Part shown: positions 42,569 through 51,678 of the stretch, one piece after another
Layout of the letters: each line of letters begins with the position of its first letter
How positions within the stretch are numbered: position 1 is the first letter of the stretch
Origin: Roseomonas sp. HF4
GTDB taxonomy: Bacteria > Pseudomonadota > Alphaproteobacteria > Acetobacterales > Acetobacteraceae
Assembly (NCBI RefSeq): GCF_005222755.1
Contig: NZ_STGD01000001.1
Coordinates: 496,001 to 560,000 of the forward strand
DNA length: 64,000 nt
Direction of reading: 5' to 3'
The notes under the pieces: model-generated
What the model was told of the DNA's origin: nothing
Database searches by the model: none
The model's input: the letters and a program-made list of their open reading frames with translations, nothing else
Program-made: the position numbers and the translations under genes

Positions 42569-43537
42569 TCAGCCCGTCCTGAGGCCGAGGCGCTCCACGC
42601 GCTGGCGCTCCTGCTCGTACACTTCGAGCATGTTGCGCGCGTAGTCCTCGCTGTTCAGGTATTCCAGCGGCTGGTCGAGCCGGCGCAGCGTCGCGATATG
42701 CGCGGGGTCGTGCAGCGCGGCCCGGAAGCCGTCATGCAGCGTGCGCAGCACGTCGGGCGGCAGGCCGGCGGGTCCGACCAGCCCATAGGGCGAGGTGACG
42801 ACCATGTCCTGGTAGCCCAGCTCGCGCAGGGTCGGCACGTTCGGCCAGCGCGGCGAACGTTCGCGCGACCAGACGTTCAGGAAGCGGAGCTTGCCGTCGT
42901 CCACCAGCTGACCGACGCCCGAGCCGCTGCCACCTGCTTCGATATGGCCGCCGAGCAGCGCGGGCGTCAGGTCGCCCTCGCCGCGATAGGGGACGTGCAC
43001 CACCTCGATCCGCTCGCGCGCGGCGAGGTCGACCAGCGTCAAATGCGGCGTGCCGTTGGCGCCGGTATTGCCGATGCGCACCTCGCCCGGCCGCCGGCGC
43101 GCATCCGCCACCAGGTCGGCCCAGCTGCGGTAGGGGCTTTCGTTCCGCACCGTCACGGCGAAGAGGTAGCCCGTCAGGTGGATGATCGGCGTGAAGTCCT
43201 TGGTCACGTCGTAGGGCATGCGCTGCATGTGCGGCAGACGGAGCGCGGGCAGCGTCATCTGGCTGACCGTGTAGCCGTCGGGCCTGGCGCGCGCGACCGC
43301 CGCGGCGCCGAGCGTGCTGCCCGCGCCCGGCCGGTTCTCGACCAGCACGGTCTGGCCCAGGTGCCGTGTCGCGGCCTCGGCGAAGGAGCGCATCTGGACA
43401 TCGGTGGCGCCGCCAGCGGGGAATGGCACGTAGATCGTGATCGGCTTGTTCGGGAACCGCTCCTGCGCCGCGGCCCCCTTCACGAAAGGCACGGCGAGCG
43501 CGGCGCCGAGTGCGCCGCGGCGGGTGATGTCGTTCAT
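42569..43537 (-). CDS. Bug/TctC-family periplasmic solute-binding protein
   Basis: The 322-residue product has a signal peptide (MNDITRRGALGAALAVPFVKGAAAQ) and the Bug pattern FPNKPITIYVPFPAGGATDV, VLVENRPGAGSTLGA, RIGNTGANGTPH and HVPYRGEGDLTPALLGG. A GGGAGGACA ribosome site precedes the ATG. It lies 32 bp after the acyl-CoA dehydrogenase on the same strand and so is probably the binding protein for a substrate of that CoA pathway. It is related to the Bug gene at 37865. Confidence 0.93.
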   Translation of the reverse strand: MNDITRRGALGAALAVPFVKGAAAQERFPNKPITIYVPFPAGGATDVQMRSFAEAATRHLGQTVLVENRPGAGSTLGAAAVARARPDGYTVSQMTLPALRLPHMQRMPYDVTKDFTPIIHLTGYLFAVTVRNESPYRSWADLVADARRRPGEVRIGNTGANGTPHLTLVDLAARERIEVVHVPYRGEGDLTPALLGGHIEAGGSGSGVGQLVDDGKLRFLNVWSRERSPRWPNVPTLRELGYQDMVVTSPYGLVGPAGLPPDVLRTLHDGFRAALHDPAHIATLRRLDQPLEYLNSEDYARNMLEVYEQERQRVERLGLRTG

Positions 43538-43569
43538 TCATTGTCCTCCCGGTTGGTCCTGCCCACAGG

Positions 43570-44730
43570 CTACAGCGTGCGGGCGATGATTTCCTTCATG
43601 ATCTCGGAGCTTCCCCCGTAGATCCGCCCGACCCGCGCATCGGCCCAGGCGCGGCCGATCTCGTAATCCGCCATGTAGCCGTTGCCGCCATGCATCTGCA
43701 GGCAGTCGTCGAGCAGGCGGTTCTGCATCTCGGTACCCATCAGCTTCGCCATCGCCGCCATCTCGATCGACAGCCCGCCATCCATGTGCAGCGCCAGGCA
43801 CTGGTCGGCGAAGGCGCGGAACATGACGGACTGCGCCTTGAGCTCCGCCAGCTTGAAGCGGTTGTGCTGGAAGTCGAACACCGTCTGCCCGAAGGCGGTG
43901 CGGCCCTTGGCATAGTCGATGGTGCGCTCGAGCATCGCCTCCATGGACGCCGCGGCGCGGATCGCGATCACCAGGCGCTCCTGCGGCAGGTTCCTGATGA
44001 GGTAGGAGAAGCCGGCATTCTCCTCGCCGAGCAGGTTCCCGGCCGGCACGCGCACATCGTCGAAGAACAGTTCCGAGGTGTCGGCGGCGTGCATGCCGAT
44101 CTTCTCGAGGTTGCGACCCTTGGCGAAGCCCTTCGTCCCTTCCTCGACGCAGATCAGGCTGATGCCGCGGCGCCCCGCGCCGGGATCGGTCTTGCAGACC
44201 ACGACGACGAGGCCGCAATTCTGCCCGTTGCTGATGAAGGTCTTGGACCCGTTGATCACCCAGTCCGACCCGTCGCGCCGCGCATGGGTCTTCACCGCCT
44301 TGAGGTCGGAGCCCATGCCGGGCTCGGTCATGGCGATGGCGGTGATGATCTCGCCGCGCGCCATGCGCGGCAGCCATTCGCGCTTCTTCTCGGGGGCCGC
44401 GAATTCCTCGATGTAGGGCACGACGATGTCGGAATGCAGCGGGAAGCCCACGCCGGTCGCATTCGTCCGGCCGATCTCCTCCATGATGACGGCGGAGTAG
44501 CCGAAATCGGCGCCCGCGCCACCCCATTCCTCGGCCAGCATGGGGCAGAGGATGCCCTCCGCGCCTGCCTTCAGCCAGACCTCGCGCGGGACGATGCCGG
44601 CGCGTTCCCAGTCGCGGTGATGGGGCACGATCTCGCGTTCGAAGAAGCGGCGCACCTGGGTGCGGAACATCTCGTGCTCGGCGGTGTAGACCCTGCGCGC
44701 GCCGGCGGGGCGCGGGGCGTTCGTGTCCAT
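43570..44730 (-). CDS. acyl-CoA dehydrogenase (long-chain-type active site)
   Basis: The 386-residue FAD enzyme has EEWGGAGADFGYSAVIMEEIGR, AMTEPGMGSDLKAVKT and SDWVINGSKTFISNGQ, the flavin-contacting segments. The C-terminal LQMHGGNGYMADYEIGRAWADARV and IYGGSSEIMKEII follow. The medium-chain base Glu is replaced by Gly in IYGGSS, whereas Glu251 in LPQERLVIAI fits the long-chain and isovaleryl-type base. It desaturates an acyl-CoA in the cytoplasm and passes electrons to ETF. It starts the minus-strand set that includes the Bug gene; the racemase-like gene lies 52 bp upstream. Confidence 0.93.
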   Translation of the reverse strand: MDTNAPRPAGARRVYTAEHEMFRTQVRRFFEREIVPHHRDWERAGIVPREVWLKAGAEGILCPMLAEEWGGAGADFGYSAVIMEEIGRTNATGVGFPLHSDIVVPYIEEFAAPEKKREWLPRMARGEIITAIAMTEPGMGSDLKAVKTHARRDGSDWVINGSKTFISNGQNCGLVVVVCKTDPGAGRRGISLICVEEGTKGFAKGRNLEKIGMHAADTSELFFDDVRVPAGNLLGEENAGFSYLIRNLPQERLVIAIRAAASMEAMLERTIDYAKGRTAFGQTVFDFQHNRFKLAELKAQSVMFRAFADQCLALHMDGGLSIEMAAMAKLMGTEMQNRLLDDCLQMHGGNGYMADYEIGRAWADARVGRIYGGSSEIMKEIIARTL

Positions 44731-44782
44731 GGGCGTGTCCTCGGTCCTGTGGCGGGAGCCTAGACCGCGCCGCGCGGCCTTG

Positions 44783-45904
44783 TCAGCCGGACATGGCCGC
44801 CGCGGCCGCCTCCGTCGTCAGGCCCCAGTCCAGCAGCGCCTGCGCGCCGTCGGCGCCGCGCCGCGGCGCCGGGCGCGGCTCGGCCGGCGCTGTGCGGGAG
44901 AAGCGCGGGCTCGGCGCCGGCTGCGCGCCCTCCCCGCGTCGGAAGAAGGTGCCGCGCGCGGCGTTGTGCGGATGCCGCGGCGCTTCCTCGAGGTCGAGCA
45001 CCGGCGCGACGCAGGCATCGCCGCCCGCGAACACGCGCGCCCAGTGGTCGCGCGGGTGGCGGCGGAAGACCTCGGCGAACTCCGCCCGGATCGCGGGCCA
45101 GCGCGCGGGGTCCGTGCGGTCGGCGTAGCCTGCGGGGTCAAGGCCGAGGCCCTGCAGCAGCAGCGCGAAGAACTGCGGCTCCAGCGCGCCCACGGCGACG
45201 AACTTCCCGTCCGCGCAATCGTAGGTGTCGTAGTAGGGGCAGGCGCCGTCCAGCAGGTTCGCCTCCCGCGCATTGCGCCAGCGCCCCTGCGCCAGCAGGC
45301 CGTAGAAGGCGCCCATCAGCGTGGCGGAGCCGTCCGTCATCGCGGCGTCCACGACCTGGCCGCGGCCACTGCGCCCGGCCTCGAAGACCGCCGCCATGAT
45401 GCCGAACGCCAGCAGCATGCCGCCGCCGCCGAAATCGCCCACCAGGTTGAGCGGCGGCACCGGGCGCTGGCCTGCGCGCCCCATGGACCAGAGCGCGCCG
45501 GTCAGCGCGATGTAGGTGATGTCGTGGCCCGCGACGGGTGCCAGCGGCCCCTCCTGCCCCCAGCCCGTCATGCGCCCGTACACCAGGCGCGGGTTGCGCG
45601 CGTGGCACGCCTCGGGACCGAGGCCGAGGCGCTCCATCACGCCGGGGCGGAAGCCCTCGACCAGAACGTCGGCCCGCGCCACGAGCGCGAGCGCGGCCTC
45701 GACCGCTTCCGGCCGCTTCAGGTCGAGCGCCACGCTGCGCCGCCCGCGCCCGAGCACGTCCTCCGGGTTCCCGCCCGGCGCGCCGTCCTGCCGGTCGATC
45801 CGCAGCACCTCGGCACCGAGGTCGGCCAGCATCATGCAGCAGAAGGGCCCGGGGCCGATGCCTGCGACCTCGACGACGCGCAGGCCCTCGAGCGGCCCCG
45901 GCAC
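44783..45904 (-). CDS. alpha-methylacyl-CoA racemase-like class III CoA-transferase homologue
   Basis: The 373-residue protein starts at GTG 45904. It has [36 protein letters not shown] in two blocks, then the racemase signature [30 protein letters not shown] and [12 protein letters not shown]. The three residues that catalyse proton transfer in Mycobacterium tuberculosis Mcr (His126, Asp156, Glu241) correspond here to His127, Asp157 and Glu242. So it should epimerise 2-methylacyl-CoA rather than transfer CoA. It lies 3 bp after the enoyl-CoA hydratase homologue, in a branched-acyl-CoA oxidation set. Confidence 0.9.
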   Translation of the reverse strand: MPGPLEGLRVVEVAGIGPGPFCCMMLADLGAEVLRIDRQDGAPGGNPEDVLGRGRRSVALDLKRPEAVEAALALVARADVLVEGFRPGVMERLGLGPEACHARNPRLVYGRMTGWGQEGPLAPVAGHDITYIALTGALWSMGRAGQRPVPPLNLVGDFGGGGMLLAFGIMAAVFEAGRSGRGQVVDAAMTDGSATLMGAFYGLLAQGRWRNAREANLLDGACPYYDTYDCADGKFVAVGALEPQFFALLLQGLGLDPAGYADRTDPARWPAIRAEFAEVFRRHPRDHWARVFAGGDACVAPVLDLEEAPRHPHNAARGTFFRRGEGAQPAPSPRFSRTAPAEPRPAPRRGADGAQALLDWGLTTEAAAAAMSG

Positions 45905-45907
45905 GGC

Positions 45908-46648
45908 TCAGCGCCCCTCGAAGCGCGGCGCGCGCTTCTCGCGGAAGGCGGCCTTGCCCTCGGCGAAGTCGGCCGAGCCCCGGATCGCGGCCATGCGCTG
46001 GCCGTGGATCGCCATCTGCTCGGACGGGCCGCGCGGCAGGATCTCCTCGGTCACCATGCGCTTGATCTCGTGCAGCACCATCGGTGCCATGCCCGCGAGG
46101 TCGAGCGCCCAGCCCTTCGCCGTCGCCAGCGCCTCCCCTTCCGGCACCACCTCGTTCACCAGGCCGATGCGCTCGGCGCGCTGCGCATCCACGGTGCGGC
46201 ACAGCAGCATGATCTCCATCGCGACCTTGTGCGGGATGCGGCTGACCAGGCCGCTGATCATGCCGCCGGTCAGGCCGAGCTTCGCCTCGGGGTAGTAGAA
46301 CTTCGCGGTCGATCCGCAGACCATCAGGTCGCACATCATGGCGAGCACGATGCCGCCGCCGACGCACCAGCCCTCCACCGCGCAGATCACGGGCTTGAGC
46401 GGGCGGAAGCCCACGGTCGGCACCGCGCGCCAGAGCTCCGGCGGGTCCGCAACATCGGCGCCGAAGGTAAAGGCGCGCGTGCCCGTCGCGGTCAGGATCG
46501 CGACGCGCAGGTCGTCGCGCCGGTCGAACTCCGCCATCGCCGCCTGCACGGCCTCGGCCATCGGCTTGCTGATGGCGTTGCCCTTGGCCGGGTTGTTCAG
46601 CGCGACGATGCGGATCGGGCCTTCGTCGGCGACGGTGACGTGCTCCAC
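45908..46648 (-). CDS. enoyl-CoA hydratase/isomerase family protein, one catalytic Glu missing
   Basis: I start at GTG 46648, which has an AAGGAAGAG ribosome site 5 bp upstream; the in-frame region before it is a shadow of the MBL gene. The 246-residue crotonase-fold protein has the oxyanion-hole segments RAFTFGADVAD and CAVEGWCVGGGIVLAMMCDLMV. YPEAKLGLTGGMISGLVSRIP follows. Of the two hydratase Glu residues, the second is kept (Glu121 in PEAKLG), but the first (GGCELAM in true hydratases) is Val101. It may therefore be an isomerase, hydrolase or decarboxylase of the same fold. It precedes the racemase-like gene. Confidence 0.88.
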   Translation of the reverse strand: MEHVTVADEGPIRIVALNNPAKGNAISKPMAEAVQAAMAEFDRRDDLRVAILTATGTRAFTFGADVADPPELWRAVPTVGFRPLKPVICAVEGWCVGGGIVLAMMCDLMVCGSTAKFYYPEAKLGLTGGMISGLVSRIPHKVAMEIMLLCRTVDAQRAERIGLVNEVVPEGEALATAKGWALDLAGMAPMVLHEIKRMVTEEILPRGPSEQMAIHGQRMAAIRGSADFAEGKAAFREKRAPRFEGR

Positions 46649-46686
46649 GGTGTCTCTTCCTTGTCCTGGAGGCGGCGAAGGCTGCG

Positions 46687-47559
46687 TCAGCCCACGGCAT
46701 CCGCGCGAAAGCCGTTGCCCCAGCGCGACAGGCGCGCCGTGGACGGCGAAGGGAAATGCGCGAGGCAGAGCAGCGTGCGCGCCTCGCAGGCGCATTCCAG
46801 CACGTGCCGGCGCGTCCGCGCGGCCAGCGCCGGGGCGAAATCCGCGCGCATCGACATCTCCGGATAGCGCGCCTGCAGCGGCGAATGGATCAGGTCGCCG
46901 GTGAACAGCGCCTGCGTGTCGCCGCGCCCGACGCGCAGCGCGACATGGTGCGGCGTGTGCCCGGGCGTGGCTTCCAGGCGAATGTCGTCCGCGATCGCGT
47001 GGTCGTCGGAGACCAGGTCGGCCCGCCCGGCCTCGACGATGGGCAGCACGGAATCGGCGAAGGGCAGCACCGGAGCGCGCGCGTTCTCGGCCGCCCAATG
47101 GGCGTATTCGCCGGCCGAGAAGACATAGCGCGCCTTCGGGAAGGTCGGCACCCAGCGCCCGTTCTCGAGCCGCGTGTTCCAGCCGACATGGTCGACATGC
47201 ATGTGGGTGCACATCACTACGTCGATGTCGGCGACCGTCAGGCCGAGCCGCGCCAGGCCGCGCATGTAGGCCTCCCCGCGCAGGCGGTGCCAGAAGGGGC
47301 GGTCCGGGCGTTCCTTGTCGTTGCCGACGCAGGTGTCGACCAGGATGGTGTGGTGGCGCGTGCGCACCACCCAGGACTGGATGCAGAGGATGAGCTTGCC
47401 CGTGACGGGGTCGAGCGCCGCGGGCTCGAGCCAGGCGCGGTTCTCCTCCAGCACGTCCTTCGTGAGCGTGGGCAGGAAGGTGAAGGGGTCGAAGAGCGGC
47501 GCCTCCTCCTCGACGATCCGCTGGATCGTCACCTCGCCCAGCGCGAAGCCGTCGGTCAT
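46687..47559 (-). CDS. MBL-fold metallo-hydrolase
   Basis: The 290-residue protein carries the metallo-beta-lactamase-fold metal motif in MCTHMHVDHVGWN (HxHxDH), and the distal ligands in TPGHTPHHVAL, FTGDLIHSP and LAHFPSP. No signal peptide is present. This subgroup resembles quorum-quenching lactonases and aryl-hydrolases but is not specific. It overlaps the MFS gene stop by 4 bp (ATGA) and is 38 bp before the crotonase-family gene, so the MFS permease, hydrolase, crotonase, racemase and dehydrogenase genes may form one transcription unit for an imported ester or lactone. Confidence 0.9.
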   Translation of the reverse strand: MTDGFALGEVTIQRIVEEEAPLFDPFTFLPTLTKDVLEENRAWLEPAALDPVTGKLILCIQSWVVRTRHHTILVDTCVGNDKERPDRPFWHRLRGEAYMRGLARLGLTVADIDVVMCTHMHVDHVGWNTRLENGRWVPTFPKARYVFSAGEYAHWAAENARAPVLPFADSVLPIVEAGRADLVSDDHAIADDIRLEATPGHTPHHVALRVGRGDTQALFTGDLIHSPLQARYPEMSMRADFAPALAARTRRHVLECACEARTLLCLAHFPSPSTARLSRWGNGFRADAVG

Positions 47560-48782
47560 CGGTTCTCTCCCTCGTTGCCTGTCGCGCGCAGGTTGCGCGT
47601 CGCGCGTAGCAGCACGATGCCCACCACCAGCGCCGGCAGGCCGCAGGCGGCGAAGCCGGCGCCGTGGCTGCCCGTCAGCACCAGCAGGCCCGAATACAGC
47701 AGCGGCAGCAGCAGGCCGCCCAGCTGCCCGAATGACAGCACGCCCCCGGTCGCCGCGCCACGCTGCCCGGCGGGCGCCAGCCGCGCCGCCTCGGACAGCA
47801 GCACGCCGTGCCAGGACATCACCGTGGCGCTCAGTACCGTCGCGACCAGGCCGATCAGCACCAGCGGCCAGGACGGGCCGAGCAGGCCCATCAGCGCCGT
47901 GCCCCCCGCCATGCCGAGCGCCAGCCAGCACATCACGACCGAGGGATCGACCCGCCCGCTGCCGAGCCAGCCCCAGAAGATGCGCCCCGGCACCGCGATC
48001 ACCATCGCCACCGAGAACACCAGCCCCGCCGCCGCCAGCCCGTGGCCGAGCTCGACCAGCACCACGACGAAATAGGAGGTGAAGACCGTCTGCAGACCGT
48101 TGAAGGCGAAGCAGGCGAAGGAGAGCCGCCGCAGGTCCGCCGCCTTCAGCACGGCCGCGACGGTGGTGTGGAAATCCGACAGCCGGAAGGACTGCGTCGG
48201 CACGCGGTCGGCGTCGAACTCGGCGCGCAGCGGCTCCAGCATCAGCGCGAAGACGATGCAGGCGAGGCCCGCCACGATCATGGTGCCGCGCCAGCCGGCA
48301 AAGCCCGTCAGCCACGGCCCCAGGATGCCCGCCACCAGCAGCCCGGCCGGCACCGCGGTCTGCTTGATGGAGAACACGAGCGGCGCCTGCCGCGGCGGCG
48401 CATAGCGGCCGAGCAGGTGGGAGCTCGCCGGCGTCGACATCGCCGCCGCGCCGCCGCCGATCACGCCCGAGACCAGGAGAAGCAGCAAGGGCCCCGCGGT
48501 CGCGAGCGCCAGGCCAGCGCCGAGCAGCACGAGCGCCACCTGGCTCATGCGCATCGCGCCGTAGCGCAGGATGAAGGACCCGCAGCCGAGCTGGAACAGC
48601 AGCGCAGCCAGCGCCGCCGCGCCGACATAGACGCCGAGCCAGGCCGGGTCGAGCACCAGGTCCTGGAGGATCGCCGGCGCGATGATGGGCGGCATGGTGC
48701 GCCCGATCGTCGCGAAGGTCTGTTGCAGGAACATCGCGGCCAGCACGGTCAGCAGCAATCGCGTCGGTCTGTCCGCGGGCAT
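47556..48782 (-). CDS. MFS transporter
   Basis: ATG 48782 (MPADRPTRLLL) is chosen because the upstream in-frame codons lack hydrophobic or conserved character. The 408-residue protein has twelve predicted membrane helices with the MFS layout, including GRYAPPRQAPLVFSIKQTAVPAGLL in the first half. The GVIGGGAAAMSTPASSHLLGRYAP loop and the second-half GQLGGLLLPLLYSG are family-like. It resembles CynX/NimT-type organic-anion permeases. It is inner-membrane and coupled with the MBL hydrolase. The substrate is unknown, but its product set is CoA-type catabolism. Confidence 0.87.
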   Translation of the reverse strand: MPADRPTRLLLTVLAAMFLQQTFATIGRTMPPIIAPAILQDLVLDPAWLGVYVGAAALAALLFQLGCGSFILRYGAMRMSQVALVLLGAGLALATAGPLLLLLVSGVIGGGAAAMSTPASSHLLGRYAPPRQAPLVFSIKQTAVPAGLLVAGILGPWLTGFAGWRGTMIVAGLACIVFALMLEPLRAEFDADRVPTQSFRLSDFHTTVAAVLKAADLRRLSFACFAFNGLQTVFTSYFVVVLVELGHGLAAAGLVFSVAMVIAVPGRIFWGWLGSGRVDPSVVMCWLALGMAGGTALMGLLGPSWPLVLIGLVATVLSATVMSWHGVLLSEAARLAPAGQRGAATGGVLSFGQLGGLLLPLLYSGLLVLTGSHGAGFAACGLPALVVGIVLLRATRNLRATGNEGENR

Positions 48783-48907
48783 CTTGCTCTCTCGATCCTT
48801 GCCGAGGATAGGCCGGGGGCGGCCGCGCTGCGAAGCCCCGACGGCCCGCTTCCGCCGCGCAGCGGGCTGCGGCACAGTCCGCGCGGGGACCGCAGGAGGG
48901 AGCCGCC

Positions 48908-49774
48908 ATGCGCGAATTCGACGAGGCCAGCCTGACCGAGGCCGTGATCCGACGCTTCGGCGAGACGCCCGACCCGCGGCTCCGGCAGGTGATGCAGGCG
49001 CTGGTCGGGCACCTGCACGCCTTCGTGCGCGACATCGAGCCGAGCTTCGAGGAATGGCAGACGGCGATCGACTTCCTGACCCGCACCGGCCAGAAATGCG
49101 ACGACAGGCGCCAGGAATTCATCCTGCTGTCGGATACGCTCGGCGTCTCGATGCTGGTCGACGCCATCAACCACCGCGTCGCGGCGGGCGCGACGCCGAC
49201 CACGGTGCTCGGGCCCTTCTATGTCGAGAATCCGCCGGTGCTGCCGCTCGGCACGGAACTCGCGGCCAGGGCGCCGGGCGACCGCCTGCACGTCTCGGGC
49301 CGCATCGCCGCGGCCGGCGGCGGGCCGCTCCCCGGCGCCATCGTGGATGTCTGGCAGTCGGACGCCGAGGGCTTCTACGACGTGCAGCGGCCGGTGGGCG
49401 AGGCGCCGGAACTGCGCGCGCGCTTCGAGGCCGATGCCGAGGGGCGCTTCCACTTCTGGACCGTCGTGCCCTCCGCCTATCCCGTGCCGACCGACGGGCC
49501 GGTCGGCGAGATGCTGAAGGCGACCGGCCGGCATCCGATGCGTCCGGCGCACATCCACTTCATGATCTCGGCGCCCGGGCACGAGACGCTGGTGACGCAT
49601 GTGTTCGCCGACGGCGATCCCTACCTCGACAGCGACGCGGTGTTCGGCGTGAAGGAGGCGCTGGTCCGTGCCTTCGAGCAGAACCCGCCCGGCACGGCGC
49701 CGGACGGGCGGGTCATGGACACGCCGTGGCGCTCGCTCACCTATGATTTCGCGCTGCGGCCGCTGGCCGGCTGA
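48908..49774 (+). CDS. intradiol ring-cleavage dioxygenase (hydroxyquinol/catechol 1,2-type)
   Basis: The 288-residue protein has the N-terminal helical linker of intradiol dioxygenases (LRQVMQALVGHLHAFVRDIEPSFEEW). The Fe(III) site is Tyr157 in WQSDAEGFYDV, Tyr191 in VPSAYPVPTDGPVG, and His215 and His217 in RPAHIHF. The PTDGPVGEML stretch favours hydroxyquinol 1,2-dioxygenase over catechol enzymes. It opens an aromatic ring between two hydroxyls. It abuts the convergent TRAP permease gene with no gap: the last base of its stop adjoins the other's stop. It is the only ring-cleavage enzyme here and hints that the surrounding module degrades aromatics. Confidence 0.9.
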   Translation: MREFDEASLTEAVIRRFGETPDPRLRQVMQALVGHLHAFVRDIEPSFEEWQTAIDFLTRTGQKCDDRRQEFILLSDTLGVSMLVDAINHRVAAGATPTTVLGPFYVENPPVLPLGTELAARAPGDRLHVSGRIAAAGGGPLPGAIVDVWQSDAEGFYDVQRPVGEAPELRARFEADAEGRFHFWTVVPSAYPVPTDGPVGEMLKATGRHPMRPAHIHFMISAPGHETLVTHVFADGDPYLDSDAVFGVKEALVRAFEQNPPGTAPDGRVMDTPWRSLTYDFALRPLAG

Positions 49775-51094
49775 TCAGCGCACGAGGATGGTCGCGATCT
49801 CGGGCACCAGCGCGATCAGCACGAGCGAGAGGCCCATCACCGCCACATAGGGCAGCGCGCCGGCGAAAATGGTCTCGATGCCGATGCGCGGGTCGGCCAG
49901 CGTCGTCTTCACCGTGAAGACCGAGATGCCGAAGGGCGGCGTGAGCAGCCCCATCTCGACCGCGATGATGACGACGATGCCGAAATGGATGAGGTCGAAG
50001 CCCATCGCCTGGGCGATCGGCACGCCGATCGGCACCATGATCAGCAGGATCGAGGTGCTGTCCAGGATCATGCCCATCAGCAGGATGATCGCGAGGAAGG
50101 CCGCGAGGAAGCCGTAGGGCCCGAGGCCGAGCTGCTCGACCAGGTCGCCGATCGCCTGCGGCACCCCGGCCATGGACAGCATCCGGGAATAGAGCCCGGC
50201 CGCGATCAGCAGGAACAGGATGGCGGCCGAGACCAGGCCGGTCTCCTTCAGCACGCGCCAGAAGCGCGACCAGGACAGGCGCCGCCGCGCGAGCGCGATC
50301 AGCAGCGCGCCCGCCGCGCCGACCGCGCCGGCCTCGGTCGGCGTGAAGATGCCGCCATAGAGCCCGCCCAGGATGAGCGCGACCAGCAGCAGGATCGGCA
50401 CCGCCTTCACGACCATCTCGCGCGCCGGCATGATGCGCTCGCTGACCTGCAGCGCCGCCGCCTGGTCGTCGTAGACGAAGCGCGGCGCGAAGGTCGCCAT
50501 CAGGAAGATCATCGCCGCGAAGCCGACCGCGAGGATCAGCCCCGGGATGATGCCGGCGATGAACATCTGCCCGATCGAGACCTCGGCCAGCACGCCGTAG
50601 ACGATCATGAGCAGCGAGGGCGGGATCATCATGCCGAGGATGGACGACCCCGCCACGGTGCCGGTGGCGAAGCGCGCGGTGTAGCCGTGGCGCGTCATCT
50701 CGGGCACGGCCACCTTGGTGAACACGGCGGCCGAGGCGATCGAGACGCCGGTCACCGCCGCGAAGATGGCGTTGGCGCCGACCGTCGCCATGCCGAGCCC
50801 GCCGCGCACCCGGCGCATCATGGCCTGCGCGACCTCGAAGGTGTCCTTGCCGACATTGGAGATGCTGACCAGCAGCCCCATCAGCACGAACAGCGGGATC
50901 GTCGCGAACAGATAGTCCTGGATGCCGGAATAGGTCGCCATCGCGGTGAAGCGGAAGGCGAGGTCGGGGTTGTCGCGGATCAGCCAGACGCCGACCGCGG
51001 CGGAGGCGATCAGCGTGACGCCGATCGGCAGCCCGACCAGGATCAGCGCCACCATGGCGCCGACCAGCGTGAAGCCGAGGGTGATCTCGTCCAT
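49775..51094 (-). CDS. dctM: TRAP transporter large permease (DctM type)
   Basis: ATG 51094 is used; the upstream in-frame codons have no membrane character. The 439-residue protein has about twelve helices and TRAP-M signatures: GLPIGVTLIASAAVG, ATIPLFVLMGLLVS, GMMIPPSLLMIVYGVLAEVSIGQMFIAGIIPG in parts, and LLTPPFGISVF. It forms the Na+-driven channel for solute uptake with the small subunit and the binding protein, both of which lie directly upstream in order P-Q-M. It is an inner-membrane protein. The solute is unknown; organic or aromatic acids are usual. Confidence 0.92.
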   Translation of the reverse strand: MDEITLGFTLVGAMVALILVGLPIGVTLIASAAVGVWLIRDNPDLAFRFTAMATYSGIQDYLFATIPLFVLMGLLVSISNVGKDTFEVAQAMMRRVRGGLGMATVGANAIFAAVTGVSIASAAVFTKVAVPEMTRHGYTARFATGTVAGSSILGMMIPPSLLMIVYGVLAEVSIGQMFIAGIIPGLILAVGFAAMIFLMATFAPRFVYDDQAAALQVSERIMPAREMVVKAVPILLLVALILGGLYGGIFTPTEAGAVGAAGALLIALARRRLSWSRFWRVLKETGLVSAAILFLLIAAGLYSRMLSMAGVPQAIGDLVEQLGLGPYGFLAAFLAIILLMGMILDSTSILLIMVPIGVPIAQAMGFDLIHFGIVVIIAVEMGLLTPPFGISVFTVKTTLADPRIGIETIFAGALPYVAVMGLSLVLIALVPEIATILVR

Positions 51095-51099
51095 GCCGG

Positions 51100-51657
51100 T
51101 CAGCCCGGCCGGCCGAGGAGCAGGCGGCGCGCCTGCCCCAGCGCCAGCACCCCGTAGGCCAGCGCGCCCGCCGCGCCGCCCAGCACGATCAGCGCGCGGA
51201 ACGGCCAGGTCGGGATGGTGAAGACACCCTGCACGCCGAAGAATTCCCGGAGGTCGATCGAGTTCCACAGGCCCGGCCAGCCCGCCTGGGCGATGAACGC
51301 CATGGCGAGCGCACCGATCACGAGGAACAGCGTCTCGATCGCCCCGCCGATCCGGGGCGCGGCGCGCGTGACGCGGTCGATCAGGAAATCCGCCCGCGTC
51401 ATGCGGCGATGATAGATGGTCGCGCCGATCTGCAGGAACACGATGCCGACGACCGAATGGGCGGCGATCTCGGCCACGCCGGTGATCGGCGCGTTCAGGA
51501 AGGACCGCCCGACCACGTCGGCGCAGATCAGCAGCATGAGCCCGAAGGTCCAGATGGTGCCGACGGCGGCCAGGCCGTCGAGCAGCATCCGCACGGGGTC
51601 GAAGCCCTGCGCGGGCTCCTCGGCGTCGAGCGCCGCCAGGTCGATGTCGTCAGCCAT
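51100..51657 (-). CDS. dctQ: TRAP transporter small permease (DctQ type)
   Basis: The 185-residue protein has four membrane helices with the family pattern MLLICADVVGRSFLNAPITGVAEIAAHSVV near helices one and two. The third and fourth helices are at about 115-130 and 150-172. It stabilises the large subunit and docks the binding protein. It has a 5-bp gap to dctM and 21 bp to the binding protein gene, so the three are one operon. Confidence 0.9.
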   Translation of the reverse strand: MADDIDLAALDAEEPAQGFDPVRMLLDGLAAVGTIWTFGLMLLICADVVGRSFLNAPITGVAEIAAHSVVGIVFLQIGATIYHRRMTRADFLIDRVTRAAPRIGGAIETLFLVIGALAMAFIAQAGWPGLWNSIDLREFFGVQGVFTIPTWPFRALIVLGGAAGALAYGVLALGQARRLLLGRPG

Positions 51658-51678
51658 GGCGGCGCCCTTCCGGTCCGG

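Noticed and set aside
49985-51157. Plus-strand open frame of about 390 codons opposite dctM
   Set aside because: Its product is His/Asp/Arg-rich low-complexity sequence; dctM on the minus strand has all TRAP permease motifs.
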